Notes under the pieces: model-generated
The model's input: only the letters and a program-made list of their open reading frames with translations
What the model was told of the DNA's origin: nothing
Databases searched by the model: none
Shown: positions 10,359 through 19,965 of the stretch, in pieces
Layout: every line of letters begins with the position of its first letter
Position numbering within the stretch: position 1 is the first letter of the stretch
Source: Streptomyces sp. NWU339
GTDB taxonomy: Bacteria > Actinomycetota > Actinomycetes > Streptomycetales > Streptomycetaceae
Assembly: GCF_003143855.1 (NCBI RefSeq)
Contig: NZ_QFRK01000018.1
Location: 62,001 to 126,000, forward strand
Reading direction: 5' to 3'
DNA: 64,000 bases
Program-made: the position numbers and the translations under genes

Positions 10359-12110
10359 ATGACGAACCGCAGCGAAACGAACGGATCACCCGGAAACGAC
10401 GGCATCGCCGGGCGGAAGCGGGACGAGCGCGCAGGCCTTCCGGACCCCGAGGACGTCGTCCACCCCGCCGAGCTCTCACGACAGAGGAGGCAGGACGGCG
10501 AGCACACGCACCCACGGCGTACGAAGGACATCGCCTGCACCGCCTCCGGCGACCACGGCGACGCGCAGCAGGTCACACTGCGCACCCCCGCCGAACTCGC
10601 CGACGCACTGCCCTACCTCCTCGGCTACCGGCCCGAGGACAGCATCGTCCTGGTCGCCCTGTACGACAAGGACGGGCGGAGCCGGTTCGGCGGTCGTGCC
10701 AGGCTCGGCATCCCCGCGAACAAGGACGACTGGCCCGCGGCCGCCCGGCAGCTGGCCCAGGGGCTGGTGACGGGCAGCGAGCGCCGAGGCGCCAAGCCCG
10801 AGCAGATGGTTGTCTTCCTCTGCCAGGAACCGGGCAGCCGCGAACCCGGGGCGCGGGTCAAGGAGCGGTTGGGCCCGCTCGCTCACGCGCTGCGCGTGGA
10901 GTGCGGTGCCCTCGACGTTCCCGTGGTGGAGGCCATGTGTCTGTCGGACGGCCGCTTCTGGTCGTACTGCTGCGACGACGAGGCATGCTGTCCGCCGGAG
11001 GGGACGCCGATGGGGCTGCCCGGTACCTCGGTGCTGGCCGCCGCCGCGACCTACGCCGGGCTTCAGGTCCGGGGCACGCTGCGGGAGCTGAGGGCGAGGT
11101 TCCTCCCGCGGGAGAACGCCGCCGCCCTCGAACAGGAAGCCGCCCTGGACGCCGCCAGCAAGGCGCTGATCCCCAGGATCCTCGATGCGGCGGGCCGATG
11201 CCAGGTCGCCGAAAGGACGCTGGAACTGGCCGAGCAGATCATGGGTCGGCTCGCCGGCGTCCCGCCCGTGCCCGGCATGCTCCCGGCGGATCTGCGGGAC
11301 GACGAACTGCTCCGGCACGACGAGGCGGCGACGCTGATCCTCGGCCTGCAGGACCGGACGACCCGGGACCGCGCGGCCGCGTGGATGGAGGGTGAGGAAG
11401 CAGGTCCCGCGCTCCGGCTGTGGCGGGCCCTGGCGCGCCGCTGCGTCGGTTCGTACGGCGAACACGCCGCGGCGCCCCTGACGCTCGCCGGCTGGGTCGC
11501 GTGGTCCACCGGCGACGAACTGGAAGCCAGGGAGGCGCTTGCCATGGCCCTGGGCGCCGATCCCGACTACCTCTTCGCCCGCCTTCTGCACCAGGCCTGC
11601 AACGAGGGCCTCGACCCGGAATCGATCCGCCGATGCCTGCGAGCGGAACGCGAGAGCCACGGGAAGACGGACCACGGCGGCCCGGCCGCCGCCCCTCCGG
11701 CCGCTCCCGCCACCGACCCGGCCACCGGGACCGGGGAGGGAGAGGACATCGGGACGCCGGATGCCGGGGAGGGGGCCACGCCTTCCGCGGAGGCGGCATC
11801 CGTGCGGCACGAGCTGTCCCCGCGCCGCCGACGGCGCACGCATGTCTCCGGTACCGGTGGCGGGTCCCCGAGTCGGCCGCGTTCGGACGGACGCCGGCCG
11901 AGCGCGCGGATTCCGTATCCCCGTGATCCCCGTGATCCCCGTGACCCCCGTGATCCCCGTGAGTCACGTAGTCCCCGTACCGCGATCGGTGGCACGCGCC
12001 CGGGTGGGGAGCGCCCCGGGCACGAGGGACCGGGCAGCACGCCTTCTCGTCGCACGGCCTCGCCGGAAGGTGCGCGGCCCCGGGGCCGGGGGAGTACGGG
12101 AGCGGAGTGA
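10359..12110 (+). CDS. DUF4192 domain-containing protein
   Basis: A 583-residue protein starting at ATG 10359 (GTG at 10311 is an alternative). After a charged N-terminal tail of about 70 residues comes the DUF4192 signature: VTLRTPAELADALPYLLGYRPEDSIVLVALY, GRARLGIP, and WSYCCDDEACCPPEGTPM with a cysteine cluster. DUF4192 is common in actinobacteria and has no known activity. The last about 130 residues are disordered, rich in Pro, Arg and Gly, and include an Arg-Asp-Pro repeat made by a 9-bp tandem repeat at 11919. It is divergent from the RecQ gene. Confidence 0.87.
   Translation: MTNRSETNGSPGNDGIAGRKRDERAGLPDPEDVVHPAELSRQRRQDGEHTHPRRTKDIACTASGDHGDAQQVTLRTPAELADALPYLLGYRPEDSIVLVALYDKDGRSRFGGRARLGIPANKDDWPAAARQLAQGLVTGSERRGAKPEQMVVFLCQEPGSREPGARVKERLGPLAHALRVECGALDVPVVEAMCLSDGRFWSYCCDDEACCPPEGTPMGLPGTSVLAAAATYAGLQVRGTLRELRARFLPRENAAALEQEAALDAASKALIPRILDAAGRCQVAERTLELAEQIMGRLAGVPPVPGMLPADLRDDELLRHDEAATLILGLQDRTTRDRAAAWMEGEEAGPALRLWRALARRCVGSYGEHAAAPLTLAGWVAWSTGDELEAREALAMALGADPDYLFARLLHQACNEGLDPESIRRCLRAERESHGKTDHGGPAAAPPAAPATDPATGTGEGEDIGTPDAGEGATPSAEAASVRHELSPRRRRRTHVSGTGGGSPSRPRSDGRRPSARIPYPRDPRDPRDPRDPRESRSPRTAIGGTRPGGERPGHEGPGSTPSRRTASPEGARPRGRGSTGAE
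11919..11963 (+). repeat. 9-bp tandem repeat, five copies, inside the DUF4192 gene
   Basis: Five consecutive units of CCCCGTGAT or a one-base variant, encoding (Arg-Asp-Pro)n in the disordered C-terminal tail. Copies 1, 2 and 4 are identical; copies 3 and 5 differ at the last base. Unit length is a multiple of three, so copy-number changes keep the frame. Confidence 0.9.
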
Positions 12111-12265
12111 CCGGGCTCAGTGACTGAGCGGGAGGGCGGTGCCGCTGGCGGACGGTGCGCCCTCCGGGCCCCGCCGCACAGGTGAGCGGGTGAGTTGGCG
12201 GGCCGATGAACCGACGAGTCAGCGAAGAGAGTGCTTATCGTCAGGGAGACGACTATGATCGCCGC

Positions 12266-13024
12266 ATGTCCTACGACCCGTCAGCCTTTCCGCCCTTCGC
12301 CGTCACCGTGGACCTGGTCGTGCTGACCGTGCGCCGCCATGCCCTGTGCGCGCTGGCGGTACGCAGGGGCGAACCGCCGTTTCAGGGGCGGTGGGCGCTG
12401 CCCGGCGGATTTGTGCGGGCCGACGAGGACCTGTCCCAGGCTGCGGCGCGTGAACTGGCGGAGGAGACCGGGCTGCGGGTGCACGACCCCGCTGCCCCCG
12501 CCCAGGCCGACGGCGCACACCTGGAACAGCTCGCCACCTACGGAGATCCCAAGCGCGACCCCCGGATGCGTGTCGTCAGCGTCGCGCACCTCGCACTCGC
12601 TCCCGACCTGCCCGCACCCAGGGCGGGCGGCGACGCCAGCAACGCACGTTGGGCCCCGGTCGAGGAACTGCTGCAACAGGCGGGGTACGGCAGAGGCGGC
12701 GAGCCGGCGGTGCCCCTCGCCTTCGACCACGCTCAGATCCTGGCGGACGGGGTGGAGCGCGCCCGCTCCAAGATCGAGTACTCGTCGCTGGCCACGGCCT
12801 TCTGCCCGCCCGAGTTCACCGTCGGTGAGCTGCGCCGCGTCTACGAGGCCGTGTGGGGGGTGGCGCTGGACCCGCGCAACTTCCACCGCAAGGTGACGGG
12901 GACACCGGGCTTTCTGGTTCCGACGGGTGGCACGACCACCCGGCAGGGCGGTCGCCCCGCTCAGCTCTTCCGAGCCGGCGGAGCCACCCTGCTCAATCCG
13001 CCGATGCTGCGCCCCGAGGTGTGA
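12266..13024 (+). CDS. Nudix hydrolase-like transcriptional regulator (NrtR type)
   Basis: A 252-residue protein with an N-terminal Nudix domain and a C-terminal winged-helix domain, the layout of NrtR repressors that sense ADP-ribose or NAD-related metabolites. The Nudix box is complete: GGFVRADEDLSQAAARELAE followed by ETGL, so it may also hydrolyse nucleotides. The C-terminal part has PPEFTVGELRRVYEAVWG and NFHRKVTGTPGFL, typical of the helix-turn-helix of this family. I chose ATG 12266 (MSYDPSAFPPFAVTVDL) over 12206 because family members begin this way. A short dyad overlies the purine-rich stretch upstream, a possible self-operator. No NAD genes lie nearby. Confidence 0.87.
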   Translation: MSYDPSAFPPFAVTVDLVVLTVRRHALCALAVRRGEPPFQGRWALPGGFVRADEDLSQAAARELAEETGLRVHDPAAPAQADGAHLEQLATYGDPKRDPRMRVVSVAHLALAPDLPAPRAGGDASNARWAPVEELLQQAGYGRGGEPAVPLAFDHAQILADGVERARSKIEYSSLATAFCPPEFTVGELRRVYEAVWGVALDPRNFHRKVTGTPGFLVPTGGTTTRQGGRPAQLFRAGGATLLNPPMLRPEV

Positions 13025-13113
13025 CACGGGGGTGCATCACGGATCCCGCACGGCTGATTCCCCATCCCCAACAGGTCTGGTGATGCCCGAAAAACCCGAT
13101 ATGGAGCGCTATC

Positions 13114-15024
13114 TTGCTTCGGGTGATCCAGGCCTTCGGACTGACCAGTAATCCTCGCAAAGAGCTTCCGCCCGCCGTCGACGACGTCTCCTTCGAGGCG
13201 TACGCGGGCCACGTCACCGCGCTGCTCGGAGCGCCGGGCGCAGGCAAGACGACGGTGCTCAGACTCATGCTCGAACTCCAACCGGGCCGTGGCGTCACCC
13301 ACTTCAGAGGCCGTCCCCTGCACCGCATCGGCCACCCGTCCCGCGAAGTCGGCGTGCTGCTGGGTGAGGTGCCGGGTCACCCCGCACGCACCGTCCGCGG
13401 ACACCTGCGCATGCTGTGCGCCGCCGCGGGAGTCCCGGCCCGCCGTGCCGACGAAGTCCTCGAAGTCGTCGGGCTGGTGAGCCTGCGCGAGGAACGCCTC
13501 GGCACGCTCTCGCGCGGTATGGACCGACGCCTCGGGCTGGCGTGCGTGCTGCTGGCGGACCCGCACACCCTCGTGCTCGACGAACCCGCCCGCGGACTCT
13601 CCGCCGACGAGAACCGCTGGCTCCACGGCATGCTCCGGGCCTACGCGGCCCGGGGCGGCACCGTTCTGAGCACGACGGACGACCCCAAGGAGGCGGCGCG
13701 CCTCGCGGACCGGGTGGTCACCCTCGAGCGGGGCCGGGTCGTGGCCGACCAGCCGGCCGCGGACTTCTCGCGCACCCGACTTCGCCCCCGCGTCGCCGTC
13801 CGCACACCGCACGCCGCCCGCCTGTCCGCGCTGCTCGCCAAGGAGGCCCGTACCGCCCGGCGTTCCGTGGAGGTGGCTCAGGAAGGCGGCAACCGTATCT
13901 CCGTTTACGGCAGTACCTGCGCCGACGTGGGTGAGATCGCGTTCCGGAACGGCGTCGTCGTACACCAACTCGCGGACGAGACCGGGGACATGGGTCCCGG
14001 GGCGGGCACGCCGCATGCCGAGCAGCCGTCGGCCCCCTCGGGCGAGCCGCCTTCCGCCGCCACGCCGCCCCCCGCCGTCGAGCCGCCCTCCGCCGTCGAG
14101 CCGCCCTCCGTTGTCGAGCCGTCCCCTGCCGTCGAGCCGGCCTCCGACCCGCTGCCCTCCGCCGCTGAGAACCCGGCCGGGTCCCGTGCCGGTGGCGGAT
14201 GCCCTCTCCCGGAGTCCTCGGTCGGTCTGCCGCCTCACATTTCGGTCCGTCCCGCCCCCCGCCCCCTCCGTCCGGTGCGCTACGAGATCCGTCGGGTCAC
14301 CGGTGTCGGTACCGGATTCCTCGTCAGCGCCGTCGTGCTCGCGGTGTCCGTGCTCACCGCGGCACTGCTGGCCCGTACCGGGCACACCCCGCAGCCGCGG
14401 CTGCTCGCAGCGTGGCCCAGGGAGCTGCCCCTGCCGCCCGCGGCCCTCGGGGCGGGGCTGCTCGGCGCGCTGGCTTCCGGCGACGAGTTCCGCCATCCCG
14501 CTCTGGCGGCGGACCGGGGCAGCGTGCCCCGGCGCCTGGGGCTGCTGACCGCGAAACTCCTCGTCGCCTCGGCCACCGCGCTGGTGCTGGCCGTGCTGAC
14601 GATCGGGTGCGACGCCGAAGTGCTTTATCTCTTGTACGGCCGGGAACTCGTCGAAGTCCCCGGCGACTGGTTCCCGCTCGGGGTGAGTTGGCTCGGACTC
14701 GTGATCGGGTGCGCCTGGACGGGGGTGCTGGCGGCGGGGATCTTCCGGTCCACCACCGCCGGACTCGCCGCGGTCGTCGCCGTGCCCCTCCTCGTCGTGC
14801 CCCTGGTGCGGAAAGCGGTGAGCGGGCCGTCGGTGCGGACCGCGGCGGGCTTGCCGCTGCGGCTGCGTGAAATGTTCCCGCTCCAGTGGCCCTTCGGGGG
14901 CGAGCGGTACCTGGAGGGCGCGTTGCGGATGTTCGCCCAACCTGTGGGCGGCGCCCTGACGCTGTCACTGGCGGTGCTGCTCTGCGCGTATCTGCTCACA
15001 TCCTTGCGGAACAGGGCCCGTTGA
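13114..15024 (+). CDS. ABC transporter: ATPase fused to membrane permease
   Basis: A 636-residue fusion. Residues 1-220 are an ABC ATPase: Walker A GAPGAGKTT, signature LSRGMDRRL (degenerate from LSGGQ), Walker B LVLDEPARG, and the switch-region residue Asp in TTDDPKEA. Residues about 290-380 are a Pro/Glu/Ser-rich linker with repeated VEPPS units. Residues about 395-636 carry five or six hydrophobic spans (VSAVVLAVSVLTAALLA, LLVASATALVLAVLTI, LAAVVAVPLLVVPLV and a last one near the C-terminus), as in ABC-2-type export permeases. The best start is TTG at 13114 with GGAG eight bases upstream; the GTG at 13123 is possible. The substrate is unknown. It stands alone, 89 bp downstream of the Nudix regulator and upstream of whiH. 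Confidence 0.87.
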   Translation: MLRVIQAFGLTSNPRKELPPAVDDVSFEAYAGHVTALLGAPGAGKTTVLRLMLELQPGRGVTHFRGRPLHRIGHPSREVGVLLGEVPGHPARTVRGHLRMLCAAAGVPARRADEVLEVVGLVSLREERLGTLSRGMDRRLGLACVLLADPHTLVLDEPARGLSADENRWLHGMLRAYAARGGTVLSTTDDPKEAARLADRVVTLERGRVVADQPAADFSRTRLRPRVAVRTPHAARLSALLAKEARTARRSVEVAQEGGNRISVYGSTCADVGEIAFRNGVVVHQLADETGDMGPGAGTPHAEQPSAPSGEPPSAATPPPAVEPPSAVEPPSVVEPSPAVEPASDPLPSAAENPAGSRAGGGCPLPESSVGLPPHISVRPAPRPLRPVRYEIRRVTGVGTGFLVSAVVLAVSVLTAALLARTGHTPQPRLLAAWPRELPLPPAALGAGLLGALASGDEFRHPALAADRGSVPRRLGLLTAKLLVASATALVLAVLTIGCDAEVLYLLYGRELVEVPGDWFPLGVSWLGLVIGCAWTGVLAAGIFRSTTAGLAAVVAVPLLVVPLVRKAVSGPSVRTAAGLPLRLREMFPLQWPFGGERYLEGALRMFAQPVGGALTLSLAVLLCAYLLTSLRNRAR

Positions 15025-15088
15025 CGACCGACCGTGACTCAATCGGTCCGTCCGTGCCGACAACTCCCCGGGGAGAGCCCACTTCTTT

Positions 15089-15096
15089 CCGATAAG
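15089..15096 (+). promoter_or_regulatory. Possible sigma-WhiG -10 element upstream of whiH
   Basis: TCCGATAA matches seven of eight bases of the sigma-WhiG/sigma-28-type -10 box GCCGATAA and lies about 90 bp before the whiH start. A matching -35 TAAA at the usual spacing was not found, so this is only a candidate; whiH is known in S. coelicolor to depend on sigma WhiG. Confidence 0.35.
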
Positions 15097-15146
15097 GCGT
15101 CAATTGCGACGGGGTGAGCGATCACCCTTTCGTGTGCTTTTCACCA

Positions 15147-15163
15147 AACTCCTTAAGGGAGTT
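15147..15163. promoter_or_regulatory. Inverted repeat in the whiH leader
   Basis: AACTCC and GGAGTT arms with a five-base spacer TTAAG, 24 bp before the whiH GTG. It could be an operator, perhaps for WhiH itself, or a small RNA hairpin. Confidence 0.4.
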
Positions 15164-15187
15164 GAGAGCCGCGCCGACAAAAGATGC

Positions 15188-16060
15188 GTGAGTACCCTTG
15201 CGCACACCATGATGACCACCGCCCGCTCCGCAGACTCCGGCCTCGCGAACCCGGGCGAAATCAACCGCTACCCCTATGCCGACACGCCCGTCGGCGGCCG
15301 CGCCGGGGCCCCTGTCTGGGACACCGATCCCGAACTGGGCCGCGCGAGCCGCCGTGCCGCGGGCAGCCGCGGACGCGGGCTGCACGGCCAACTCGTCCAG
15401 CAACTGGGTCAGATGATCGTTTCGGGTGATCTGGGAGCCGACCGCCCCCTGGTTCCCGAGGAGATCGGCCAGCGTTTCGAGGTCTCCCGCACCGTCGTCC
15501 GTGAATCGCTCCGTGTCCTGGAGGCCAAGGGCCTGGTCAGTGCCCGCCCGAACGTCGGTACGCGCGTGCGCCCGGTCAGCGACTGGAATCTCCTCGACCC
15601 GGACATCATCGAGTGGCGGGCCTTCGGGCCTCAGCGGGACGATCAGCGCCGTGAGCTCTGCGAGCTGCGCTGGACGATCGAGCCGCTGGCCGCCCGTCTC
15701 GCCGCCGGGCACGGACGTGAGGACGTTCAGCAGCGTCTGTCCGACATGGTGGAGATCATGGGCCACGCGATGGGACAGGGTGACGCGCTGACCTTCGCCC
15801 GGGCCGACTCCGAGTTCCATTCGCTGCTCATCCAGGTCGCCGGCAACCGCATGCTGGAGCACCTCTCCGGGATCGTGTCCGCCGCGCTGCAGGTCTCGGG
15901 TGGGCCGGCCACGGGCTGCGAGCGACCCAACGAGACGTCGCTCGCGCACCACGGCCAGATCGTCGACGCCCTCGCCGGCGGTGACGGCGAGGCGGCCGAG
16001 GCCGCCATGAGTCAGCTGCTGATGGTCCACCCCGTGGTGCCCGCCCCGCGCGAGCACTGA
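15188..16060 (+). CDS. whiH: Sporulation transcription factor WhiH (GntR family)
   Basis: A 290-residue GntR-family, FadR-subfamily regulator needed in S. coelicolor for regular sporulation septation in aerial hyphae. After about 60 variable residues comes the winged helix (GLHGQLVQQLGQMIVSGDL, EEIGQRFEVSRTVVRESLRV, GLVSARPNVGTRV) and then the FCD ligand-binding domain (LRWTIEPLAARLAAG, ADSEFHSLLIQVAGNRMLEHL, with possible metal-binding His residues). GTG at 15188 gives MSTLAHTMM; an ATG at 15209 is also possible. It lies directly upstream of hrdB, the arrangement known for whiH. A 16-bp-stem terminator separates it from hrdB. The effector is unknown. Confidence 0.93.
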   Translation: MSTLAHTMMTTARSADSGLANPGEINRYPYADTPVGGRAGAPVWDTDPELGRASRRAAGSRGRGLHGQLVQQLGQMIVSGDLGADRPLVPEEIGQRFEVSRTVVRESLRVLEAKGLVSARPNVGTRVRPVSDWNLLDPDIIEWRAFGPQRDDQRRELCELRWTIEPLAARLAAGHGREDVQQRLSDMVEIMGHAMGQGDALTFARADSEFHSLLIQVAGNRMLEHLSGIVSAALQVSGGPATGCERPNETSLAHHGQIVDALAGGDGEAAEAAMSQLLMVHPVVPAPREH

Positions 16061-16188
16061 AACCCTCGCGCGCACCGAACGCCCCCGCGTGTCCTCCGCG
16101 CGAGCACTGACCGCGTTCCGAAGGCGGCCAGGTCCGGCGTGCCACCCCCCTCCTGTGGCAGCGTCCGACCGGTGAGCCGTCTCCTGTC

Positions 16189-16224
16189 GGACCTCGCGGG
16201 ATCACCTTTGATCCCGCGAGGTCC
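16189..16224 (+). terminator. Strong hairpin between whiH and hrdB
   Basis: A perfect 16-bp stem (16189-16204 with 16209-16224) with a CCTT loop, 129 bp beyond the whiH stop and upstream of the hrdB promoter region. It should isolate the two transcription units. Confidence 0.88.
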
Positions 16225-16348
16225 TACAGTGGTGAAGGGGCCGTAAGGTCCGGCACCGTGCCGCTGTCACCCCCGAGTGACCGTTTCTGTCCCGGTCTGA
16301 TTGATTCTGGGCGCTTACGGGATGTGACTCGGGCCACGCGGATTGGGC

Positions 16349-16375
16349 GTAACGCTCCTGGAAAGAACGCGATGA
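16349..16375 (+). promoter_or_regulatory. Candidate hrdB promoter (ECF-like)
   Basis: GTAAC at 16349-16353 and CGATGA at 16370-16375 are separated by 16 bases, an ECF-type layout. In Streptomyces hrdB is transcribed by the ECF-like sigma factor ShbA; whether this pair is the ShbA promoter is my inference. Confidence 0.38.
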
Positions 16376-16538
16376 CCTAAGAGGTGGCAGTCGCGGAGGG
16401 AATACGGACGCCGTTCACGGCGCTGTGCACCTCCTCGGCCCCCGCCCGCACCGTCGGCCCATCCCCAAGTCGGCGGTCGGCTCCTGTCCGTCGTGGACGG
16501 GGCCGGAAGCCGTTATTCAACGTTCCGAGAGGTTGTTC

Positions 16539-18068
<1,530 letters not shown>

Positions 18069-18140
18069 GCCGCCAGGCGGCCGCCGCGCCGCGGCGGTCC
18101 GCCGTACGAGGCGCGTCCACCAAGGCGTCGAGCCGTGTGT

Positions 18141-18182
18141 CCACTGAGGCCCGGTCCCGTTCTCGGGGCCGGGCCTCAGTGG
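18141..18182 (+). terminator. hrdB terminator
   Basis: An about 18-bp stem (18141-18158 with 18165-18182, one G-T pair) with a 6-nt loop, 72 bp after the hrdB stop. Confidence 0.88.
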
Positions 18183-18257
18183 TGTTCCGCGGGTGCGTGG
18201 TGTGACGAGGTGAATCACTCTGGGTGTCCCATCAACGCCCCAGTGTGAGGAGTGCGC

Positions 18258-19100
18258 ATGCGTCATCGCCTAGCTCGGATTCTGGCCCGACCACTGGCCC
18301 TCACCGCCGCAGCGACCGCGATACCGCTGGCAGCGGCCGCTCCGGCGGTTCCAGCGGTCCCGGGCGGTGTCGTCGTCGGAGGATTCCCGGTCGATGTGTC
18401 CGAGAGTCCGTGGACGGTGGCACTGGCCAGCCGTGACCGGTTCGGGGGTACCCGGGCGGGACAGTTCTGCGGCGGTGTGGCCGTCGGCCGGACCACCGTG
18501 CTCACCGCTGCCCACTGCATGGACGAGGAGGTCCTGGGGGCGGCGCCGGACCAGGTGCCCGACCTCAGGGTGATCTCGGGCCGTACGGACCTGCTCTCGG
18601 ACCAGGGTGAGGAGATAGCCGTCCGGAAGACCTGGGTGAACCCGGGCTATGACCCGGTCAGCAACTCCGGCGACTTCGCCGTACTCACCCTGGCCACGGA
18701 GCTGCCCTCGGAGTCGGTCATCGGCATGGCCGCCGCGGGTGATTCCGGGTACCAGGTCGGTACGACCGCGACCGTCTACGGCTGGGGCGACACCACGGGC
18801 GCCGGTTCCTTCGCCGGCGGCCTGCACGCGGCACGCGTGCGCGTCCTGCGCGACACCCTGTGCGAGGCCGCGTACCCGGGCGGTGACGAAGGCAGGTATC
18901 ACGCGGGGACCATGCTGTGCGCCGGCGAGAAGGCCGGCGGGCCGGACGCCTGCCAGGGGGACAGCGGCGGGCCGCTGGTGTCCCAGGGACGGCTGATAGG
19001 CCTGGTGTCCTGGGGGAGCGGCTGCGGCTGGGCGGGCAGCCCGGGGGTCTACACGCGTGTGTCCGATGTCGCGCGGACTCTCGGTCGAGCGTCGGCGTGA
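18258..19100 (+). CDS. Secreted trypsin-like serine protease (family S1)
   Basis: A 280-residue S1A protease. ATG 18258 sits five bases after GAGGAG; GTG 18252 overlaps that site and is less likely. The N-terminus MRHRLARILARPLALTAAAT with a following Ala/Pro stretch is a Sec signal peptide, with cleavage near residue 30. The mature part starts near VVGGFPVDVSESPW. The catalytic triad is His in LTAAHCM, Asp in SGDFAVLTL and Ser in CQGDSGGPLV; GWAGSPGVYTRV lines the specificity pocket and the Asp of DACQGDSGG predicts trypsin-like cleavage after Arg or Lys. Cysteine spacing fits three disulfides. It is secreted, possibly acting in mycelial turnover or inhibitor networks (inference). Confidence 0.94.
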   Translation: MRHRLARILARPLALTAAATAIPLAAAAPAVPAVPGGVVVGGFPVDVSESPWTVALASRDRFGGTRAGQFCGGVAVGRTTVLTAAHCMDEEVLGAAPDQVPDLRVISGRTDLLSDQGEEIAVRKTWVNPGYDPVSNSGDFAVLTLATELPSESVIGMAAAGDSGYQVGTTATVYGWGDTTGAGSFAGGLHAARVRVLRDTLCEAAYPGGDEGRYHAGTMLCAGEKAGGPDACQGDSGGPLVSQGRLIGLVSWGSGCGWAGSPGVYTRVSDVARTLGRASA

Positions 19101-19204
19101 CAGTCGTGAAAGGGCGCCTCAAGGCGCCTGGAGGGCCCTGATCAGGGTTCGGGGCGGCTCGCGGGGAGCGGCGTTCTCGGGCTCTTCCCAGGCACTTCTC
19201 CCGC

Positions 19205-19270
19205 GCAGGGAGGGCGGTCGCCTCCGCTCCGGAGGTGGCCACCCTCCCTGCCGGCCCGTGCCGGGCCGGC
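19205..19270. terminator. Double hairpin between convergent genes
   Basis: A compound stem (outer arms 19205-19214 and 19242-19251 with an inner CCTCCG/CGGAGG stem) is followed at once by a 9-bp perfect stem (19250-19258 with 19262-19270). It lies between the protease gene and the convergent DUF7455 gene. Confidence 0.78.
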
Positions 19271-19290
19271 CCGTCGTGGTGCGCGAGGTG

Positions 19291-19521
19291 TCAGCGCTCT
19301 TCCTCGGCGGCACTCGCTGAAGGTGAGGTCAGCCGCTCCGTCTCGTCCTGTATCTCGGCGGCGATCTTCTTGAGTTCCGGCTCGAACTTGCGGCCGTGGT
19401 GGGCGCAGAAGAGCAGTTCTCCGCCGCTCAGCAGGACGACGCGCAGGTATGCCTGGGCGCCGCAGCGGTCGCAGCGATCGGCGGCCGTCAGCGGGCTCGC
19501 GGGGGTCAGAACAGTAGTCAC
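19291..19521 (-). CDS. DUF7455 zinc-ribbon protein
   Basis: A 76-residue protein widely conserved in actinobacteria beside parE. It has CDRCGAQAY and, after two beta strands, LFCAHHGRKFEP, giving a C-x2-C...C-x-H-H set suited to one zinc ion. The C-terminal third is acidic and helical. GTG 19521 follows GAAGAGG by about six bases. It is divergent from parE. The function is unknown; a role in RNA or protein contact is a guess from the zinc ribbon. Confidence 0.88.
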   Translation of the reverse strand: MTTVLTPASPLTAADRCDRCGAQAYLRVVLLSGGELLFCAHHGRKFEPELKKIAAEIQDETERLTSPSASAAEEER

Positions 19522-19965
19522 GTCGCCTCTTCTCTAGCTCGACGAGCTGTCGTACCAGGGTCAACATCCAACCAGCCCCAAAACGTTCCCGCTCGTGGCT
19601 TCTTCTCGAAAAATTCTTTCCGAGGTGGCTGGGTGTTGCCGGTTGGGGGCGAATGTGCCGTATCGCGTGGCTGTGTCGTCGTACGGATTCGCGTCGGATC
19701 GGTGGTGGTCGGTCCTCCCGGCCGGGTTGCCGGTTGTTCTTGAGGACGTGCCCGGAGCCTAAATGGTTCATGCCTGGAAGGGAACGTGATGTGTGCTTCA
19801 CTCCATCGAGGGATCGAACAGGTATGCGACCCTCGACTAGTCTACGTTTCAGACGAGGGTGGCGTTACAACGGCTCTACCAGGCCTCTGTACCCTCTCAC
19901 CGGTGACAAGTGACGTGCCCTTACCCATGAGGGCCCCATCTGAAATTCAGCGAGGAGCGAACCGC
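19522..19965. other. Divergent promoter region between DUF7455 and parE
   Basis: No gene is convincing in these 444 bases. The region must carry promoters for both flanking genes. A TCGAAC half site at 19814 followed by ATGCGA resembles a degenerate SOS box (see findings). Confidence 0.5.

Larger units (their letters stand above)
16061..16538 (+). other. whiH-hrdB intergenic region
   Basis: No gene is seen in these 478 bases. It holds the whiH terminator, the hrdB promoter area and a leader of about 150 nt. A 15-mer ending in the whiH stop codon (16046-16060) recurs exactly 50 bp downstream at 16096-16110, a small duplication. Confidence 0.6.

Noticed and set aside
12115-12130. GCTCAG/CTGAGC stem after the DUF4192 gene
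   Set aside because: A six-bp stem with no tail is too weak to call a terminator.
15104-15187. Upstream extension of whiH to 15104
   Set aside because: It would place the candidate promoter and the inverted repeat inside the coding region, and WhiH proteins begin with MSTLAHT as far as I recall.
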